Shown in pieces: positions 1-7,414 of a DNA stretch of 39,743 nt (positions are counted from its first letter, which is position 1; the number at the start of each line of letters is the position of its first letter). A model generated the notes under the pieces. The model worked only from the letters and a program-made list of their open reading frames with translations. It did no database searches and was not told where the DNA came from. The translations under genes were made by a program, and so were the position numbers. Source of the stretch: Lachnospiraceae bacterium (GTDB taxonomy: Bacteria; Bacillota; Clostridia; Lachnospirales; Lachnospiraceae); NCBI GenBank assembly GCA_017524595.1, contig JAFXVI010000053.1, positions 1-39,743 on the forward strand, in the 5' to 3' direction.

Positions 1-699
1 GTATGTATCGAATGAAGAAAAAGCCTGTGCTCCTGCCCATTCGTTCTGCATTATACCCAGGAAATTAACCATCTGGTTGCACAGAACCGATAAATGAGCC
101 GCGGGAGCTGAGGTAATCTTACCTGTGATACCGCCAAGTCCTTCCTTAATAAGCTGCTTCAGCGACCAACCCGCACAGTATCCCGTAAGCATCGAAAGAT
201 CATGGATATGTATGTCCGCATTACGATGCGCATCGGCTATCTCCTGATCATATATCTCCGATAACCAGTAATTGGCAGTCACTGCTCCCGAATTGCTTAA
301 TATAAGACCGCCCACCGAATATGTAACTGTTGAATTCTCTTTGACACGCCAGTCCTCCACCTTGACATAACTGTTTACCACATCCTTATAATCAAGAATG
401 GTGGACTTCATATTGCGCATCTTCTCACGCTGCTTGCGATATAGGATATAGGCCTTGGCAACTTCGGTATAACCCGCCTGTTCAAGCACGGTCTCGACAC
501 TGTCCTGAACATCCTCGACACTTATCCTGTCCCCGTCGAGCTTGCTCTGGAAATCCGATGTCACCCTTAGCGAGAGCAGATCTATCATATCATTATTATA
601 CTGCTTCTCGCATGCATCGAAGGCCTTCATGATCGCATCGCTGATCTTACTGATATTAAAATCAGTAACCTGTCCGTCCCTCTTAACAACACTAAACAT
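1..699 (-). CDS. nrdD: Anaerobic ribonucleoside-triphosphate reductase, N-terminal part (cut by window edge)
   Basis: Class III ribonucleotide reductase makes dNTPs from NTPs in the cytoplasm without oxygen, using a glycyl radical installed by NrdG. The 233 visible residues begin with an ATP-cone allosteric domain (about residues 1-95, VVKRDGQVTDF near the start) and run into the catalytic barrel. There HIHDL (164-168), YCAGWS with conserved Cys175, and NFLGIMQNEWAGAQAFSSF (212-230) are typical of NrdD. The start ATG at 699 is preceded by GGGGAGG about 10 nt upstream. The C-terminus with the glycyl-radical motif, and any nrdG, lie outside the window. Expression is probably controlled by NrdR, because two boxes sit upstream of a strong promoter. 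The family call is very secure. Confidence 0.96.
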   Translation of the reverse strand, partial: MFSVVKRDGQVTDFNISKISDAIMKAFDACEKQYNNDMIDLLSLRVTSDFQSKLDGDRISVEDVQDSVETVLEQAGYTEVAKAYILYRKQREKMRNMKSTILDYKDVVNSYVKVEDWRVKENSTVTYSVGGLILSNSGAVTANYWLSEIYDQEIADAHRNADIHIHDLSMLTGYCAGWSLKQLIKEGLGGITGKITSAPAAHLSVLCNQMVNFLGIMQNEWAGAQAFSSFDTY

Positions 700-767
700 A
701 CCTTATACTCCTCCCCTTCTGTCAGATACGATACCCATTTCGTACACCCCTTGAATTGTAAAATCTG

Positions 768-809
768 AAAAAAAAGTACGCAGTTTGGTCCGAATCAGTC
801 AAAACCGCG
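768..809 (-). terminator. Hairpin plus eight-T run in the nrdD leader (possible attenuator)
   Basis: Reading on the minus strand, CGCGGTTT (809-802) can pair with AAACTGCG (786-779), an 8-bp stem with one G-U pair. It is followed after three bases by eight consecutive T (775-768). It lies between the predicted transcription start near 812 and the nrdD start codon, so it would act as an early terminator or as a 5'-end stabilising hairpin. The stem is modest and the loop is 15 nt, so termination is uncertain. Confidence 0.4.
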
Positions 810-818
810 ACTAGTGTT

Positions 819-847
819 AGTATAGCATTGAGGTTTTTAAAAGTCAA
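819..847 (-). promoter_or_regulatory. nrdD promoter, sigma-A type with extended -10
   Basis: On the minus strand TTGACT (847-842) is separated by 17 bp from TATACT (824-819). A TG one base before the -10 makes it an extended -10. Transcription should begin near 812, giving a leader of about 113 nt before nrdD. Confidence 0.85.
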
Positions 848-854
848 CGTGAAA

Positions 855-902
855 ACACAAGATATTATGTGGCTTTTTTGATACAAACACTATATCTTGT
901 GG
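855..902 (-). promoter_or_regulatory. Pair of NrdR boxes upstream of nrdD
   Basis: ACACTATATCTTGTGG (887-902) and ACACAAGATATTATGT (855-870) resemble the NrdR box consensus, roughly acaCwAtATaTwGtgt. The two 16-mers start 32 bp apart, close to three helical turns, which is the known arrangement for cooperative binding of the ATP/dATP-sensing repressor NrdR. The nearer box ends 8 bp from the -35 element. The second box is the better match; the first deviates at several positions. Confidence 0.8.
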
Positions 903-939
903 TTTTTATGTTAACCCGATCATGTGATTTTTTAAGGTC

Positions 940-979
940 AAAAAAACCCCTTCTTCACTATAAAAATGGGGGAAGGGGT
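940..979 (-). terminator. Second terminator downstream of the TPR lipoprotein gene
   Basis: On the minus strand ACCCCTTC (979-972) pairs with GAAGGGGT (953-946) and is followed by a run of seven T (946-940, the first within the stem). The 18-nt loop is long. It lies 137 nt after the TPR gene stop and just before the nrdD control region, so it insulates nrdD. Confidence 0.6.
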
Positions 980-995
980 CAATGCAAAAGAGTCA

Positions 996-1022
996 AACAA
1001 AAATCGACCAACTTGGTCAATT
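996..1022 (-). terminator. First terminator downstream of the TPR lipoprotein gene
   Basis: Minus-strand AATTGACC (1022-1015) pairs with GGTCGATT (1009-1002), an 8-bp stem with one G-U pair and a 5-nt loop, followed by TTTTGTTTG. This is a compact intrinsic terminator about 95 nt after the stop codon of the TPR gene. The core is also a near-perfect 13-bp palindrome (1006-1018) that could alternatively be a protein-binding site. Confidence 0.6.
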
Positions 1023-1116
1023 GTTAAAAGTATACAAATTTGTTTTTCTGATTTGTACATTATTATCTTTCAGCTTCTATCCTCTGATCAGGAACGGAGG
1101 ACTGTTATACGCTCCG

Positions 1117-2169
1117 TCATCTCGTGCTAAGGAAGATGTATTCCCTTTGCGCTTCCTCATCACCGGGATACTTTTCCAGATATTCCTTCATAAGCACCCC
1201 TGCCTTTTTAAAATCAAGAAGATACTCATATGCAACCGCTTCATTAAACCGAAGGCTCTGGTCATATGAAGGATCGTTAAGAGCTATGCCGTTTTCAAAA
1301 GAATTAAGAGCCTTCTGATATTCCTTTTGCTTCAGGCTGATAAGGCCCAGTTCATTATAAACAGCTGCGCTGTCCTGATGTTCCTCAAGATAATCCGAAT
1401 AAAGCCCGGTAGCATAACTGACATCTCCCAGCGCTTCATAGGACTTGCCAAGATATAATATGATCTCTTCTGTATCTCCGTCGGTCCTTGCCTCCTCAAA
1501 ATAATTTCTCGCCTCATCATATTTTCCAAGGTAATAAGAAAACATTCCCGATTGATATGCCGTCATCTTGGAGTTTTTCGAAAGAGCTCTGCTGATATAG
1601 TCTTCACCCTCCGCTTTCATGCCTGCCGCATCGAGTGCCTGATAAATGCATATATACATGTCCAGGTCTCCAGGTTTCAACTCAACCGCCCTGTCAAAAT
1701 CACTGATGGCACTTTCTTTATCATTCTTAAGAAGCTCAACCCTTCCCCTGAGATAGTGGGCATCCGGCGAGCGCTCATCGAGACTTAAGATAGCATTATA
1801 GGTATCAAGCGCCTCATCCAACTCGCCACACTTATACTCTGCCATGGCCAGATAAAAGTTTATATCATAATCAACCTTTTTAACCAATCCGTTGGAGGCC
1901 TTCAATGCCTGTTCAAACGCTTCTATCGCCTCCTCGTATCTTCCCTGTCCCATATAGGCAATACCCATGCCGCGATATGTAAGGCGTTTATCCTCCCCTT
2001 CTTTAAGCGCATTATCAAAACATGCAACGGCCATTGAATAATCCTGCTGTTCGATCGCATCCATTCCCTGGTTTATGTTTTCTTTGCCGCCCCCGATGTC
2101 ACAGCCGCCAAGCACTGCCGCAACCGCAACACAGCATACTGTTTGTATAAACTTCCTTCTGCTTATCAT
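1117..2169 (-). CDS. TPR-repeat lipoprotein of unknown specific role
   Basis: A 350-residue exported protein. The N-terminus has a signal peptide ending in lipobox LGGC (Cys23), so lipid anchoring on the outer face of the membrane is expected. The segment SRRKF at residues 3-7 also resembles a twin-arginine motif. The rest, from about residue 30, is a string of tetratricopeptide-type helical pairs, for example NQGMDAIEQQDYSMAVACF, AYMGQGRYEEAIEAFEQAL and ELGLISLKQKEYQKALNSF. That fold makes a protein-binding scaffold and does not give a specific function. The frame stays open another 70 codons upstream, but the ATG at 2169 is chosen because the signal peptide begins there and the promoter lies at 2212-2240. 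The ribosome site is weak. It is divergent from the TraX-like gene. Confidence 0.85.
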   Translation of the reverse strand: MISRRKFIQTVCCVAVAAVLGGCDIGGGKENINQGMDAIEQQDYSMAVACFDNALKEGEDKRLTYRGMGIAYMGQGRYEEAIEAFEQALKASNGLVKKVDYDINFYLAMAEYKCGELDEALDTYNAILSLDERSPDAHYLRGRVELLKNDKESAISDFDRAVELKPGDLDMYICIYQALDAAGMKAEGEDYISRALSKNSKMTAYQSGMFSYYLGKYDEARNYFEEARTDGDTEEIILYLGKSYEALGDVSYATGLYSDYLEEHQDSAAVYNELGLISLKQKEYQKALNSFENGIALNDPSYDQSLRFNEAVAYEYLLDFKKAGVLMKEYLEKYPGDEEAQREYIFLSTR

Positions 2170-2211
2170 CTCTTGAATTCTTTCATAATATGTAAGAAAT
2201 ACTACGTGTTT

Positions 2212-2240
2212 AGTATAACCGACTTTTATATGTTTTACAA
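2212..2240 (-). promoter_or_regulatory. Promoter of the TPR lipoprotein gene
   Basis: Minus-strand TTGTAA (2240-2235), 17-bp spacer, TATACT (2217-2212). Its -35 shares five bases with the -35 of the opposite TraX promoter. The predicted leader is about 36 nt. Confidence 0.7.
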
Positions 2241-2262
2241 TAACAGCCGCCCGTGCTATAGT
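2234..2262 (+). promoter_or_regulatory. Promoter of the TraX-like gene (predicts a leaderless mRNA)
   Basis: TTTACA (2234-2239), 17-bp spacer, TATAGT (2257-2262). The expected start of transcription, about seven bases after the -10, coincides with the ATG at 2269. No Shine-Dalgarno sequence precedes that ATG, which fits a leaderless transcript. Confidence 0.65.
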
Positions 2263-2268
2263 ATATTC

Positions 2269-3021
2269 ATGTCTGAAACGGAAAAAATACTGCAAAAGAA
2301 ATTTTTCAGCGGCAGCACGCTTAAGATCATTGCCTGCATCAGCATGTTTATAGATCATACATTCTATGTACTCATGCATACATACAGGAGCTACATATCA
2401 TCCCTTGATTATGTTTCCATACAGCATTTCAACAGGATATATATATTCGGACGCAACGTAGGACGCGTAGCCTTCCCCATATTCTGTTTTCTTCTTGTTG
2501 AGGGATTTTTCCATACGAAAGATATAAAAAAATATTTGCTGCGGCTCCTTATAATGGCCTTTATTTCCGAGCATGCTTTTAATCTTCTCTATTCAGGGCA
2601 GCACTTTGACAGGAATGGTCAGAATGTATTCTTTACACTGTTCATCTCTCTGCTTACCATCTGGGGGATTGATACCGTTCTGAAAACAGAGAAGCTGCTC
2701 CCCGCAATATCTTCAATACTCATTGCCATCATTGTGCTTGCAGGATGCCTTGCAGCCTATTTTCTTAAGACCGACTACTCATATCACGGAGTAATGTCAG
2801 CCATCGTGTTCTACTTCCTTCACCAAAGCCTGTTACTTGCATGTCTTGGAGGAGCTGTTACATTTATATGGGAACCATGGGCGATCACTGCGATCCTTCC
2901 TATATTCCTGTACAACGGTAAGCGAGGGCTTAAGGCTAAATATATCTTCTATATATTCTATCCACTTCATATTTACATCATTTACTGTTTCATCAATTAT
3001 GTACTATACAAGAACCCCTGA
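2269..3021 (+). CDS. TraX-family integral membrane protein
   Basis: A 250-residue polytopic membrane protein. The N-terminal stretch (about residues 14-32: FSGSTLKIIACISMFIDHT) and the following GRVAFPIFCFLLVEGFFHTKDIKKYLLRL match the TraX family, named for the F-pilin N-acetylating factor but widespread in Firmicute chromosomes, where its substrate is unknown. About six to eight hydrophobic segments follow and the protein ends shortly after the last one. The frame is open 42 codons further upstream, but that part overlaps the divergent promoter and the start of the TPR gene. ATG 2269 is preferred because it directly follows the -10. There is no ribosome site. Acyl transfer to a cell-surface molecule is a family-level guess only. 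Confidence 0.82.
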   Translation: MSETEKILQKKFFSGSTLKIIACISMFIDHTFYVLMHTYRSYISSLDYVSIQHFNRIYIFGRNVGRVAFPIFCFLLVEGFFHTKDIKKYLLRLLIMAFISEHAFNLLYSGQHFDRNGQNVFFTLFISLLTIWGIDTVLKTEKLLPAISSILIAIIVLAGCLAAYFLKTDYSYHGVMSAIVFYFLHQSLLLACLGGAVTFIWEPWAITAILPIFLYNGKRGLKAKYIFYIFYPLHIYIIYCFINYVLYKNP

Positions 3022-3042
3022 GCATAATGCCCAGGGGTTCTT
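3010..3042. terminator. Hairpin shared by the converging TraX and DUF3048 genes
   Basis: A perfect 11-bp inverted repeat (3010-3020 with 3032-3042; arm AAGAACCCCTG) has an 11-nt loop and contains the TraX stop codon. Only short T stretches flank it on either strand, so it may be a weak bidirectional terminator or a 3'-end stabiliser. Confidence 0.6.
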
Positions 3043-3070
3043 ATCATAAATGAAATCTTTTGATCACCGT

Positions 3071-4201
3071 TTACTCAATAGACAATCCACTCCAGATATC
3101 ATCGGGAACCAGCGCAACATATGTGCGTCCAGTATTAAGAACTATCTCGTTGCCGTCCTTATCATAATACCTGGTAGGCGTAAGCTCATCCTCCTTGGTC
3201 CATGTTACCGGAATGCACTTACCATTTGTAATATAATATCCGTCACGGTTAAAATCGATCGAATGGAACATCATGTATCCGTTGGCATCAAACTGTACAT
3301 AGCGGCAGTTCTGGATCAGTATGTTCTTAAATGAAAGCTGTGTATCACCGTTTCCGGGATCCGTATGCTTGTTTCCATACTCCGAATACAGATAAGTTCC
3401 GCTTCCTTCATCATAATCCATATACGGCTTGTTGTGCTTATAAGGCATCTGGATATGTGTAGCAGATTTCGTATCCGAGTACTGGCTAAGATCATTGGGC
3501 TTGCTTGCCGAGGTAAACTGGTAATGCGGACCGGGATAATAATCATTATATGTTCTAGAATACTTGGGATGACTCTCAAAGTTCTTGTCTATATCACCCT
3601 CAAGTATATACTCGGTAAACTCCCTTGACTTACCATTATTGACACGCGAGAATGTACCGCTGAAATTCTCGACATAATCCTTAGCCATGTAATCATCAAT
3701 ATAGAACGGTCCACCGTCATGACATATTACAGCATTCCATTCAGGTACTATCTGTAGGTTTGTCGGCCTTACGCTTCGGATACTTCCTATCTGTTTAATG
3801 CTGTTATAATCCTTGAACAACACCATAAGACGCGTAACACCGTCATTGGCGGTACTGTTGGTCATCTCATAAACAACATCCGACTGTGATACTCCGTAAT
3901 GAGGAAGTGCCGTCTTCTCATTATCGATCATTACAGCTATGGGTCTCTGTTCCTTAAGTGCCTCATCTATCCATTCGTTTGTCAACTCACTTCTGTACAT
4001 GCCGGGACGGACTTCTTCATCATCGCTATCAACAGAAATAGCATCTGTCGGTGACGCATCGTCATCTGTTACAACCTGTATGACCGGTTCGTTACTTGAT
4101 GTGTCCGGTTCACCTGCAGGCGCCTCTTCCTCCGCACTGCATCCAGCCAGCGCCAACGCTGTTGTCAGCGCAAACAACAGGAAAAAATTTCTTTTTTTCA
4201 T
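3071..4201 (-). CDS. DUF3048 (YerB-like) lipoprotein
   Basis: A 376-residue exported lipoprotein. Residues 1-21 form a signal peptide with lipobox LAGC (Cys21). An acidic, Ser/Thr/Asp-rich linker of about 50 residues follows. The globular part contains PIAVMIDNEKTALPHYGVSQ, VYEMTNSTANDGVTRLM and IGSIRSVRP, which are hallmarks of the DUF3048 N-terminal domain. The C-terminal domain carries NCRYVQFDANGYMMFHS and VPVTWTKEDELTP-type segments (here IPVTW). The family is common in Firmicutes and its biochemical role is not established. The ATG at 4201 is chosen because GGGAGG lies 11 nt upstream; an ATG nine codons earlier overlaps that ribosome site. It has its own extended -10 promoter. Confidence 0.9.
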   Translation of the reverse strand: MKKRNFFLLFALTTALALAGCSAEEEAPAGEPDTSSNEPVIQVVTDDDASPTDAISVDSDDEEVRPGMYRSELTNEWIDEALKEQRPIAVMIDNEKTALPHYGVSQSDVVYEMTNSTANDGVTRLMVLFKDYNSIKQIGSIRSVRPTNLQIVPEWNAVICHDGGPFYIDDYMAKDYVENFSGTFSRVNNGKSREFTEYILEGDIDKNFESHPKYSRTYNDYYPGPHYQFTSASKPNDLSQYSDTKSATHIQMPYKHNKPYMDYDEGSGTYLYSEYGNKHTDPGNGDTQLSFKNILIQNCRYVQFDANGYMMFHSIDFNRDGYYITNGKCIPVTWTKEDELTPTRYYDKDGNEIVLNTGRTYVALVPDDIWSGLSIE

Positions 4202-4257
4202 GATTAATATTGCCTCCCTTGTAATCATTTAAAACCCCAAATCACACTACCTTATCT

Positions 4258-4266
4258 ATTTTACCA
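4258..4266 (-). promoter_or_regulatory. Extended -10 promoter of the DUF3048 gene
   Basis: Minus-strand TGGTAAAAT (4266-4258) is a TGn-extended -10 element. The -35 region is poor (TGACTT at 16 bp). It lies between the end of the SGNH gene and the DUF3048 start and gives a leader of about 50 nt. Confidence 0.5.
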
Positions 4267-4313
4267 AATAATCTTGTATAAGTCACTGAAAAAATACACA
4301 AGTTTTAGATTTT

Positions 4314-5303
4314 TTATCGATCATGTTTAATATATTTGCCGATAAATTCCTCTGTATACAGCTTTGCGCCCTTCTCATTTAAATGAGATGAATCACCAAA
4401 ATACATATTATCATAACAGGGAATATCGGTTTCAAACAGTATTTCGGGATTATCGTTCGCAAACCTGTTGATATAGCCTGCATACTCTCTGACATATCCC
4501 GGATCCAGCCTGCTATATGAAGCCTCATTCATCGGAGGCTGAAGCACAACGGTGTCTATCCCGTTGCGTGAACACAGCTTGAGTAATCTTTCAAAATAAT
4601 GCGTTATCAAAAGATGCTCCCCTCCCCTGTTCATTTCTGTATAGTTGGCTTCATAATTGATATCATCGCATCCGTCGGCAGTCCCGTAAAGCGCATGCCC
4701 GCGATCACTTACCTGCCGCTCATACAGTTCTCTGTTAACACTAAGCCTTCCATTCCCTCTTGAATTGATAAGCGCAGGGAGATAACTGTCGGGAAGCCGC
4801 AGATACATGCTCAATATATCAAACCTGTCAAAATCATCCAAAACCTCAGCACCATAGGATCTTCCCTGTGAATACACATTCATCGCTTCACTGAAAGTCA
4901 GATGATGAAAATACATTGTCCTGGTCTCATAATTGTCCATATATGAATAATGGAACGGCGCAAACATTATGACTACACGCTTTGGAACACCGTTGTTTGT
5001 TATGTAATGCTCAAGCGTATAATACATTTCAACAGATGTGGCTCCTCCGATCCCAAGGTTTACATAATCTTCTCCCAGCATTTCGGGAACCAGATCTGCC
5101 ATCGCCCTTGAATCACCCAATATCAATGATGCTCCTCCAATGCCTGTGGCTTCCCTGCCTTCCTGTACCATCTTCGTATAGTGCCAGGAAGGATATTCCT
5201 CATCCATGTAACCCATGGGATTAAGAAAAGTATATGCAACCACTGCAATGAGCGGAACAAGTGCCAATATGCATTTTGCCGTGAATATAAGCAACCGTTT
5301 CAT
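4314..5303 (-). CDS. Membrane-anchored SGNH/GDSL-like acyltransferase or esterase (DltD/AlgX-like role)
   Basis: A 329-residue protein with one N-terminal transmembrane segment (about residues 7-27) and an extracytoplasmic SGNH-hydrolase-like domain. LILGDSRAM holds the nucleophile candidate Ser65, and GDSSH near the C-terminus gives the Asp304/His307 pair. Blocks such as NLGIGGATSVEMYYTLEHY fit the family. Its ATG directly abuts the stop codon of the upstream MBOAT gene (TAAATG), so the two are translationally coupled. Such MBOAT plus SGNH pairs move acyl groups from the cytoplasm to an exported polymer, as in DltB/DltD, AlgI/AlgX or PatA/PatB. The polymer here is unknown. Confidence 0.85.
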   Translation of the reverse strand: MKRLLIFTAKCILALVPLIAVVAYTFLNPMGYMDEEYPSWHYTKMVQEGREATGIGGASLILGDSRAMADLVPEMLGEDYVNLGIGGATSVEMYYTLEHYITNNGVPKRVVIMFAPFHYSYMDNYETRTMYFHHLTFSEAMNVYSQGRSYGAEVLDDFDRFDILSMYLRLPDSYLPALINSRGNGRLSVNRELYERQVSDRGHALYGTADGCDDINYEANYTEMNRGGEHLLITHYFERLLKLCSRNGIDTVVLQPPMNEASYSRLDPGYVREYAGYINRFANDNPEILFETDIPCYDNMYFGDSSHLNEKGAKLYTEEFIGKYIKHDR

Positions 5304-6764
5304 TTAAAACCCCTGATACAAAAACTCCTGAGTAGACAGATTGCAGGAAAAAATTATCATTGTAAAAATAAGATAATATACGCACCACCTGGCAACAACC
5401 GGCGTCCTGTCAAGCAATGAATATACTTCGCAGTTTTTCTTTTCACACATTATGTCAACCATCAACAGCACTATAAGCGCTACAATTACAAATATAAGAT
5501 TAAGACTCCCAAGGCCAAGACCCGTTATGGTACCATCGGTAAGCTGCGAAAGCCTGATGCCCGTAAAGGTCCTGCGAAGCTCATCGATCGCAGTCATAAC
5601 GTTTCCCGCACGGAAAAATACCCATGTCACGCTGACAAGCGCATAGGTATATGCAATGCACAGTACCCTTCCCATCCCTTCCTTACTGCTCAGCTTAAGG
5701 AAACTTCCTGCCTTTTCCTTAAGCGGCAAAAACACATATCCAAGCACCTGGTATATTCCGAACAATATACCCCAAATGAGGAAGTTAAGGGTGGCACCAT
5801 GCCAGATCCCGCTAACGGCAAATACGATCATAATATTTATATAACGTCTAAACGTTCCCTTCCTGCTGCCGCCAAGAGGTATATACAGATAATCCCTGAA
5901 CCATGTAGACAGCGAAATATGCCATCTGCGCCAGAAATCCGAAACGGATACAGCCAGATAAGGTTGTCTGAAATTACGCATGATCTTAAAGCCCATGACT
6001 CTTGCAGCGCCTATGGCGATAAATGAATACCCTGCAAAATCACAATATATCTGAAAGCTGTACGCGATAAGGGCAACGATCATCGGTATCCCCCGGTAAC
6101 CTCCCAAAAACCATCCTTCACTGACAGCACCCGTGCCCGAATAGACAAACTCAGTAAGTATGCTCAACCTTCCTACTATCACCATCTTAAGAAAATATCC
6201 CCATAACATCATGAACAACCCTTCCTTAACTCTCACCGGATCCCATTCATGTTTCTCATTTATCTGAGGTATCAGATTCTTTGCTCTCTCGATAGGACCC
6301 GACAGTATGCAGGGAAAGAACGAAACGAACAGTGCATATTTAAGGATATTATGCTCGGGCTCCACTTCTTCCCTGTAGCAGTCCACGATATAGGTAAGCG
6401 ACTGAAAAGTATAGAATGATATGCCGGCCGGAAGGAGCAGACTGAATTCCCGCTCCGTCTCAAACAGTGACAGGATAAAATCTGAATATTTGAAATACAT
6501 GAGTATGAACAGATTGAGCACAAAGCCCGCACCGACATACAGACGCTTCTGCCCCTGCGTTTCAGCATTGTAAACAAGACGTCCCGCAGACCATGTTATC
6601 ACTGTGGAAACCATAAGAAGAACTGTGGCTGACTGATCCTGACATGCATAGAAAAAATAGCTGCCAAGCAGCAGCCATATATATCTGTACCTGTGCGGGA
6701 TCAGAAAATACAATATCACTACAGCAGGAAAAAAGAGCATAAAAGGAAGTGAATTGAATAACAT
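5304..6764 (-). CDS. MBOAT-family membrane-bound O-acyltransferase
   Basis: A 486-residue polytopic membrane protein of the MBOAT family (AlgI/DltB/PatA type), with about ten hydrophobic segments. Diagnostic blocks are SFYTFQSLTYIVDCYR, FPCILSGPIERAK, DFAGYSFIAIGAARVMGF, then FWRRWHISLSTWFRDYLYIP (conserved His282) and SGIWHGATLNF (His322, the usual catalytic histidine). It should carry an acyl group, commonly acetyl, across the membrane and hand it to the SGNH partner encoded immediately downstream. ATG 6764 follows GGGGAGG by 7 nt; the 22 upstream in-frame codons lack a ribosome site and cover the promoter. There are no dlt genes alongside, so D-alanylation is unlikely. Confidence 0.94.
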   Translation of the reverse strand: MLFNSLPFMLFFPAVVILYFLIPHRYRYIWLLLGSYFFYACQDQSATVLLMVSTVITWSAGRLVYNAETQGQKRLYVGAGFVLNLFILMYFKYSDFILSLFETEREFSLLLPAGISFYTFQSLTYIVDCYREEVEPEHNILKYALFVSFFPCILSGPIERAKNLIPQINEKHEWDPVRVKEGLFMMLWGYFLKMVIVGRLSILTEFVYSGTGAVSEGWFLGGYRGIPMIVALIAYSFQIYCDFAGYSFIAIGAARVMGFKIMRNFRQPYLAVSVSDFWRRWHISLSTWFRDYLYIPLGGSRKGTFRRYINIMIVFAVSGIWHGATLNFLIWGILFGIYQVLGYVFLPLKEKAGSFLKLSSKEGMGRVLCIAYTYALVSVTWVFFRAGNVMTAIDELRRTFTGIRLSQLTDGTITGLGLGSLNLIFVIVALIVLLMVDIMCEKKNCEVYSLLDRTPVVARWCVYYLIFTMIIFSCNLSTQEFLYQGF

Positions 6765-6785
6765 CAGCGCCTCCCCTGTAATTGC

Positions 6786-6814
6786 TTGATATTCGATTTT
6801 GATTGTACTATAAT
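6786..6814 (+). promoter_or_regulatory. lepB promoter
   Basis: TTGATA (6786-6791), 17-bp spacer, perfect TATAAT (6809-6814). Transcription should start near 6821, giving a leader of about 20 nt with an AGAGGAG ribosome site. Confidence 0.85.
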
Positions 6815-6830
6815 AGGAAAATAATCGCAA
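6802..6830 (-). promoter_or_regulatory. Promoter of the MBOAT-SGNH operon
   Basis: Minus-strand TTGCGA (6830-6825), 17-bp spacer, TACAAT (6807-6802). It lies almost on top of the lepB promoter in the opposite direction, so polymerase can probably occupy only one at a time. Confidence 0.55.
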
Positions 6831-6841
6831 GAGGAGTTATA

Positions 6842-7411
6842 ATGTCTCAGAACAATGATACCAACATAAAGAAACCCCGCAAGATGACCAAAACCGAGGT
6901 CAAACGCGAGATAATGGAATGGATACTGATACTGGAAATAGCCGTAGTCATTGCAGTAGTCGTTAACATGTTCCTGATCGTCAATGCAGTCATCCCATCA
7001 GCATCCATGGAAACTACGATAATGACAGGCGACCGTATCTTCGGCAACCGTCTTGCATACAAAAATCAGGATCCTCAGCGCGGAGATATCGTTATCTTCA
7101 GATTCCCCGATGACGAATCCCAGCTGTTCATCAAGCGTGTAATAGGACTCCCCGGAGAAACACTGGAGGTACGCAACGGCAGGGTGTATATAAACGGTGA
7201 TTCGATGCCTCTTGAAGAACCTTATATCAAAGTGGATCCTATAGGTGATTACGGGCCCGTTACCATCCCTGAAGACGGATATTTCATGATGGGAGACAAC
7301 CGTAATTATTCCGCCGATTCGAGGTTCTGGGTACATCCCTTCGTGATGAAGGACAAGATACTCGGCAAGGCTGTATTCAGATATTACAGACAATTTGGAG
7401 CAATAGAATAA
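6842..7411 (+). CDS. lepB: Signal peptidase I
   Basis: A 189-residue type I signal peptidase that removes signal peptides from exported proteins at the outer face of the membrane. It has a short basic cytoplasmic N-terminus, one transmembrane segment (about residues 26-49), then the catalytic domain. IPSASMETTI gives the nucleophile Ser55, LFIKRVIGLPGE gives the general-base Lys98, and MMGDNRNYSADSR is the conserved box E. The size is normal for a Gram-positive SipS-like enzyme. The ATG at 6842 follows AGAGGAG by 6 nt. Its terminator overlaps the coding end of the converging lgt gene. Confidence 0.96.
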   Translation: MSQNNDTNIKKPRKMTKTEVKREIMEWILILEIAVVIAVVVNMFLIVNAVIPSASMETTIMTGDRIFGNRLAYKNQDPQRGDIVIFRFPDDESQLFIKRVIGLPGETLEVRNGRVYINGDSMPLEEPYIKVDPIGDYGPVTIPEDGYFMMGDNRNYSADSRFWVHPFVMKDKILGKAVFRYYRQFGAIE

Positions 7412-7414
7412 AGA

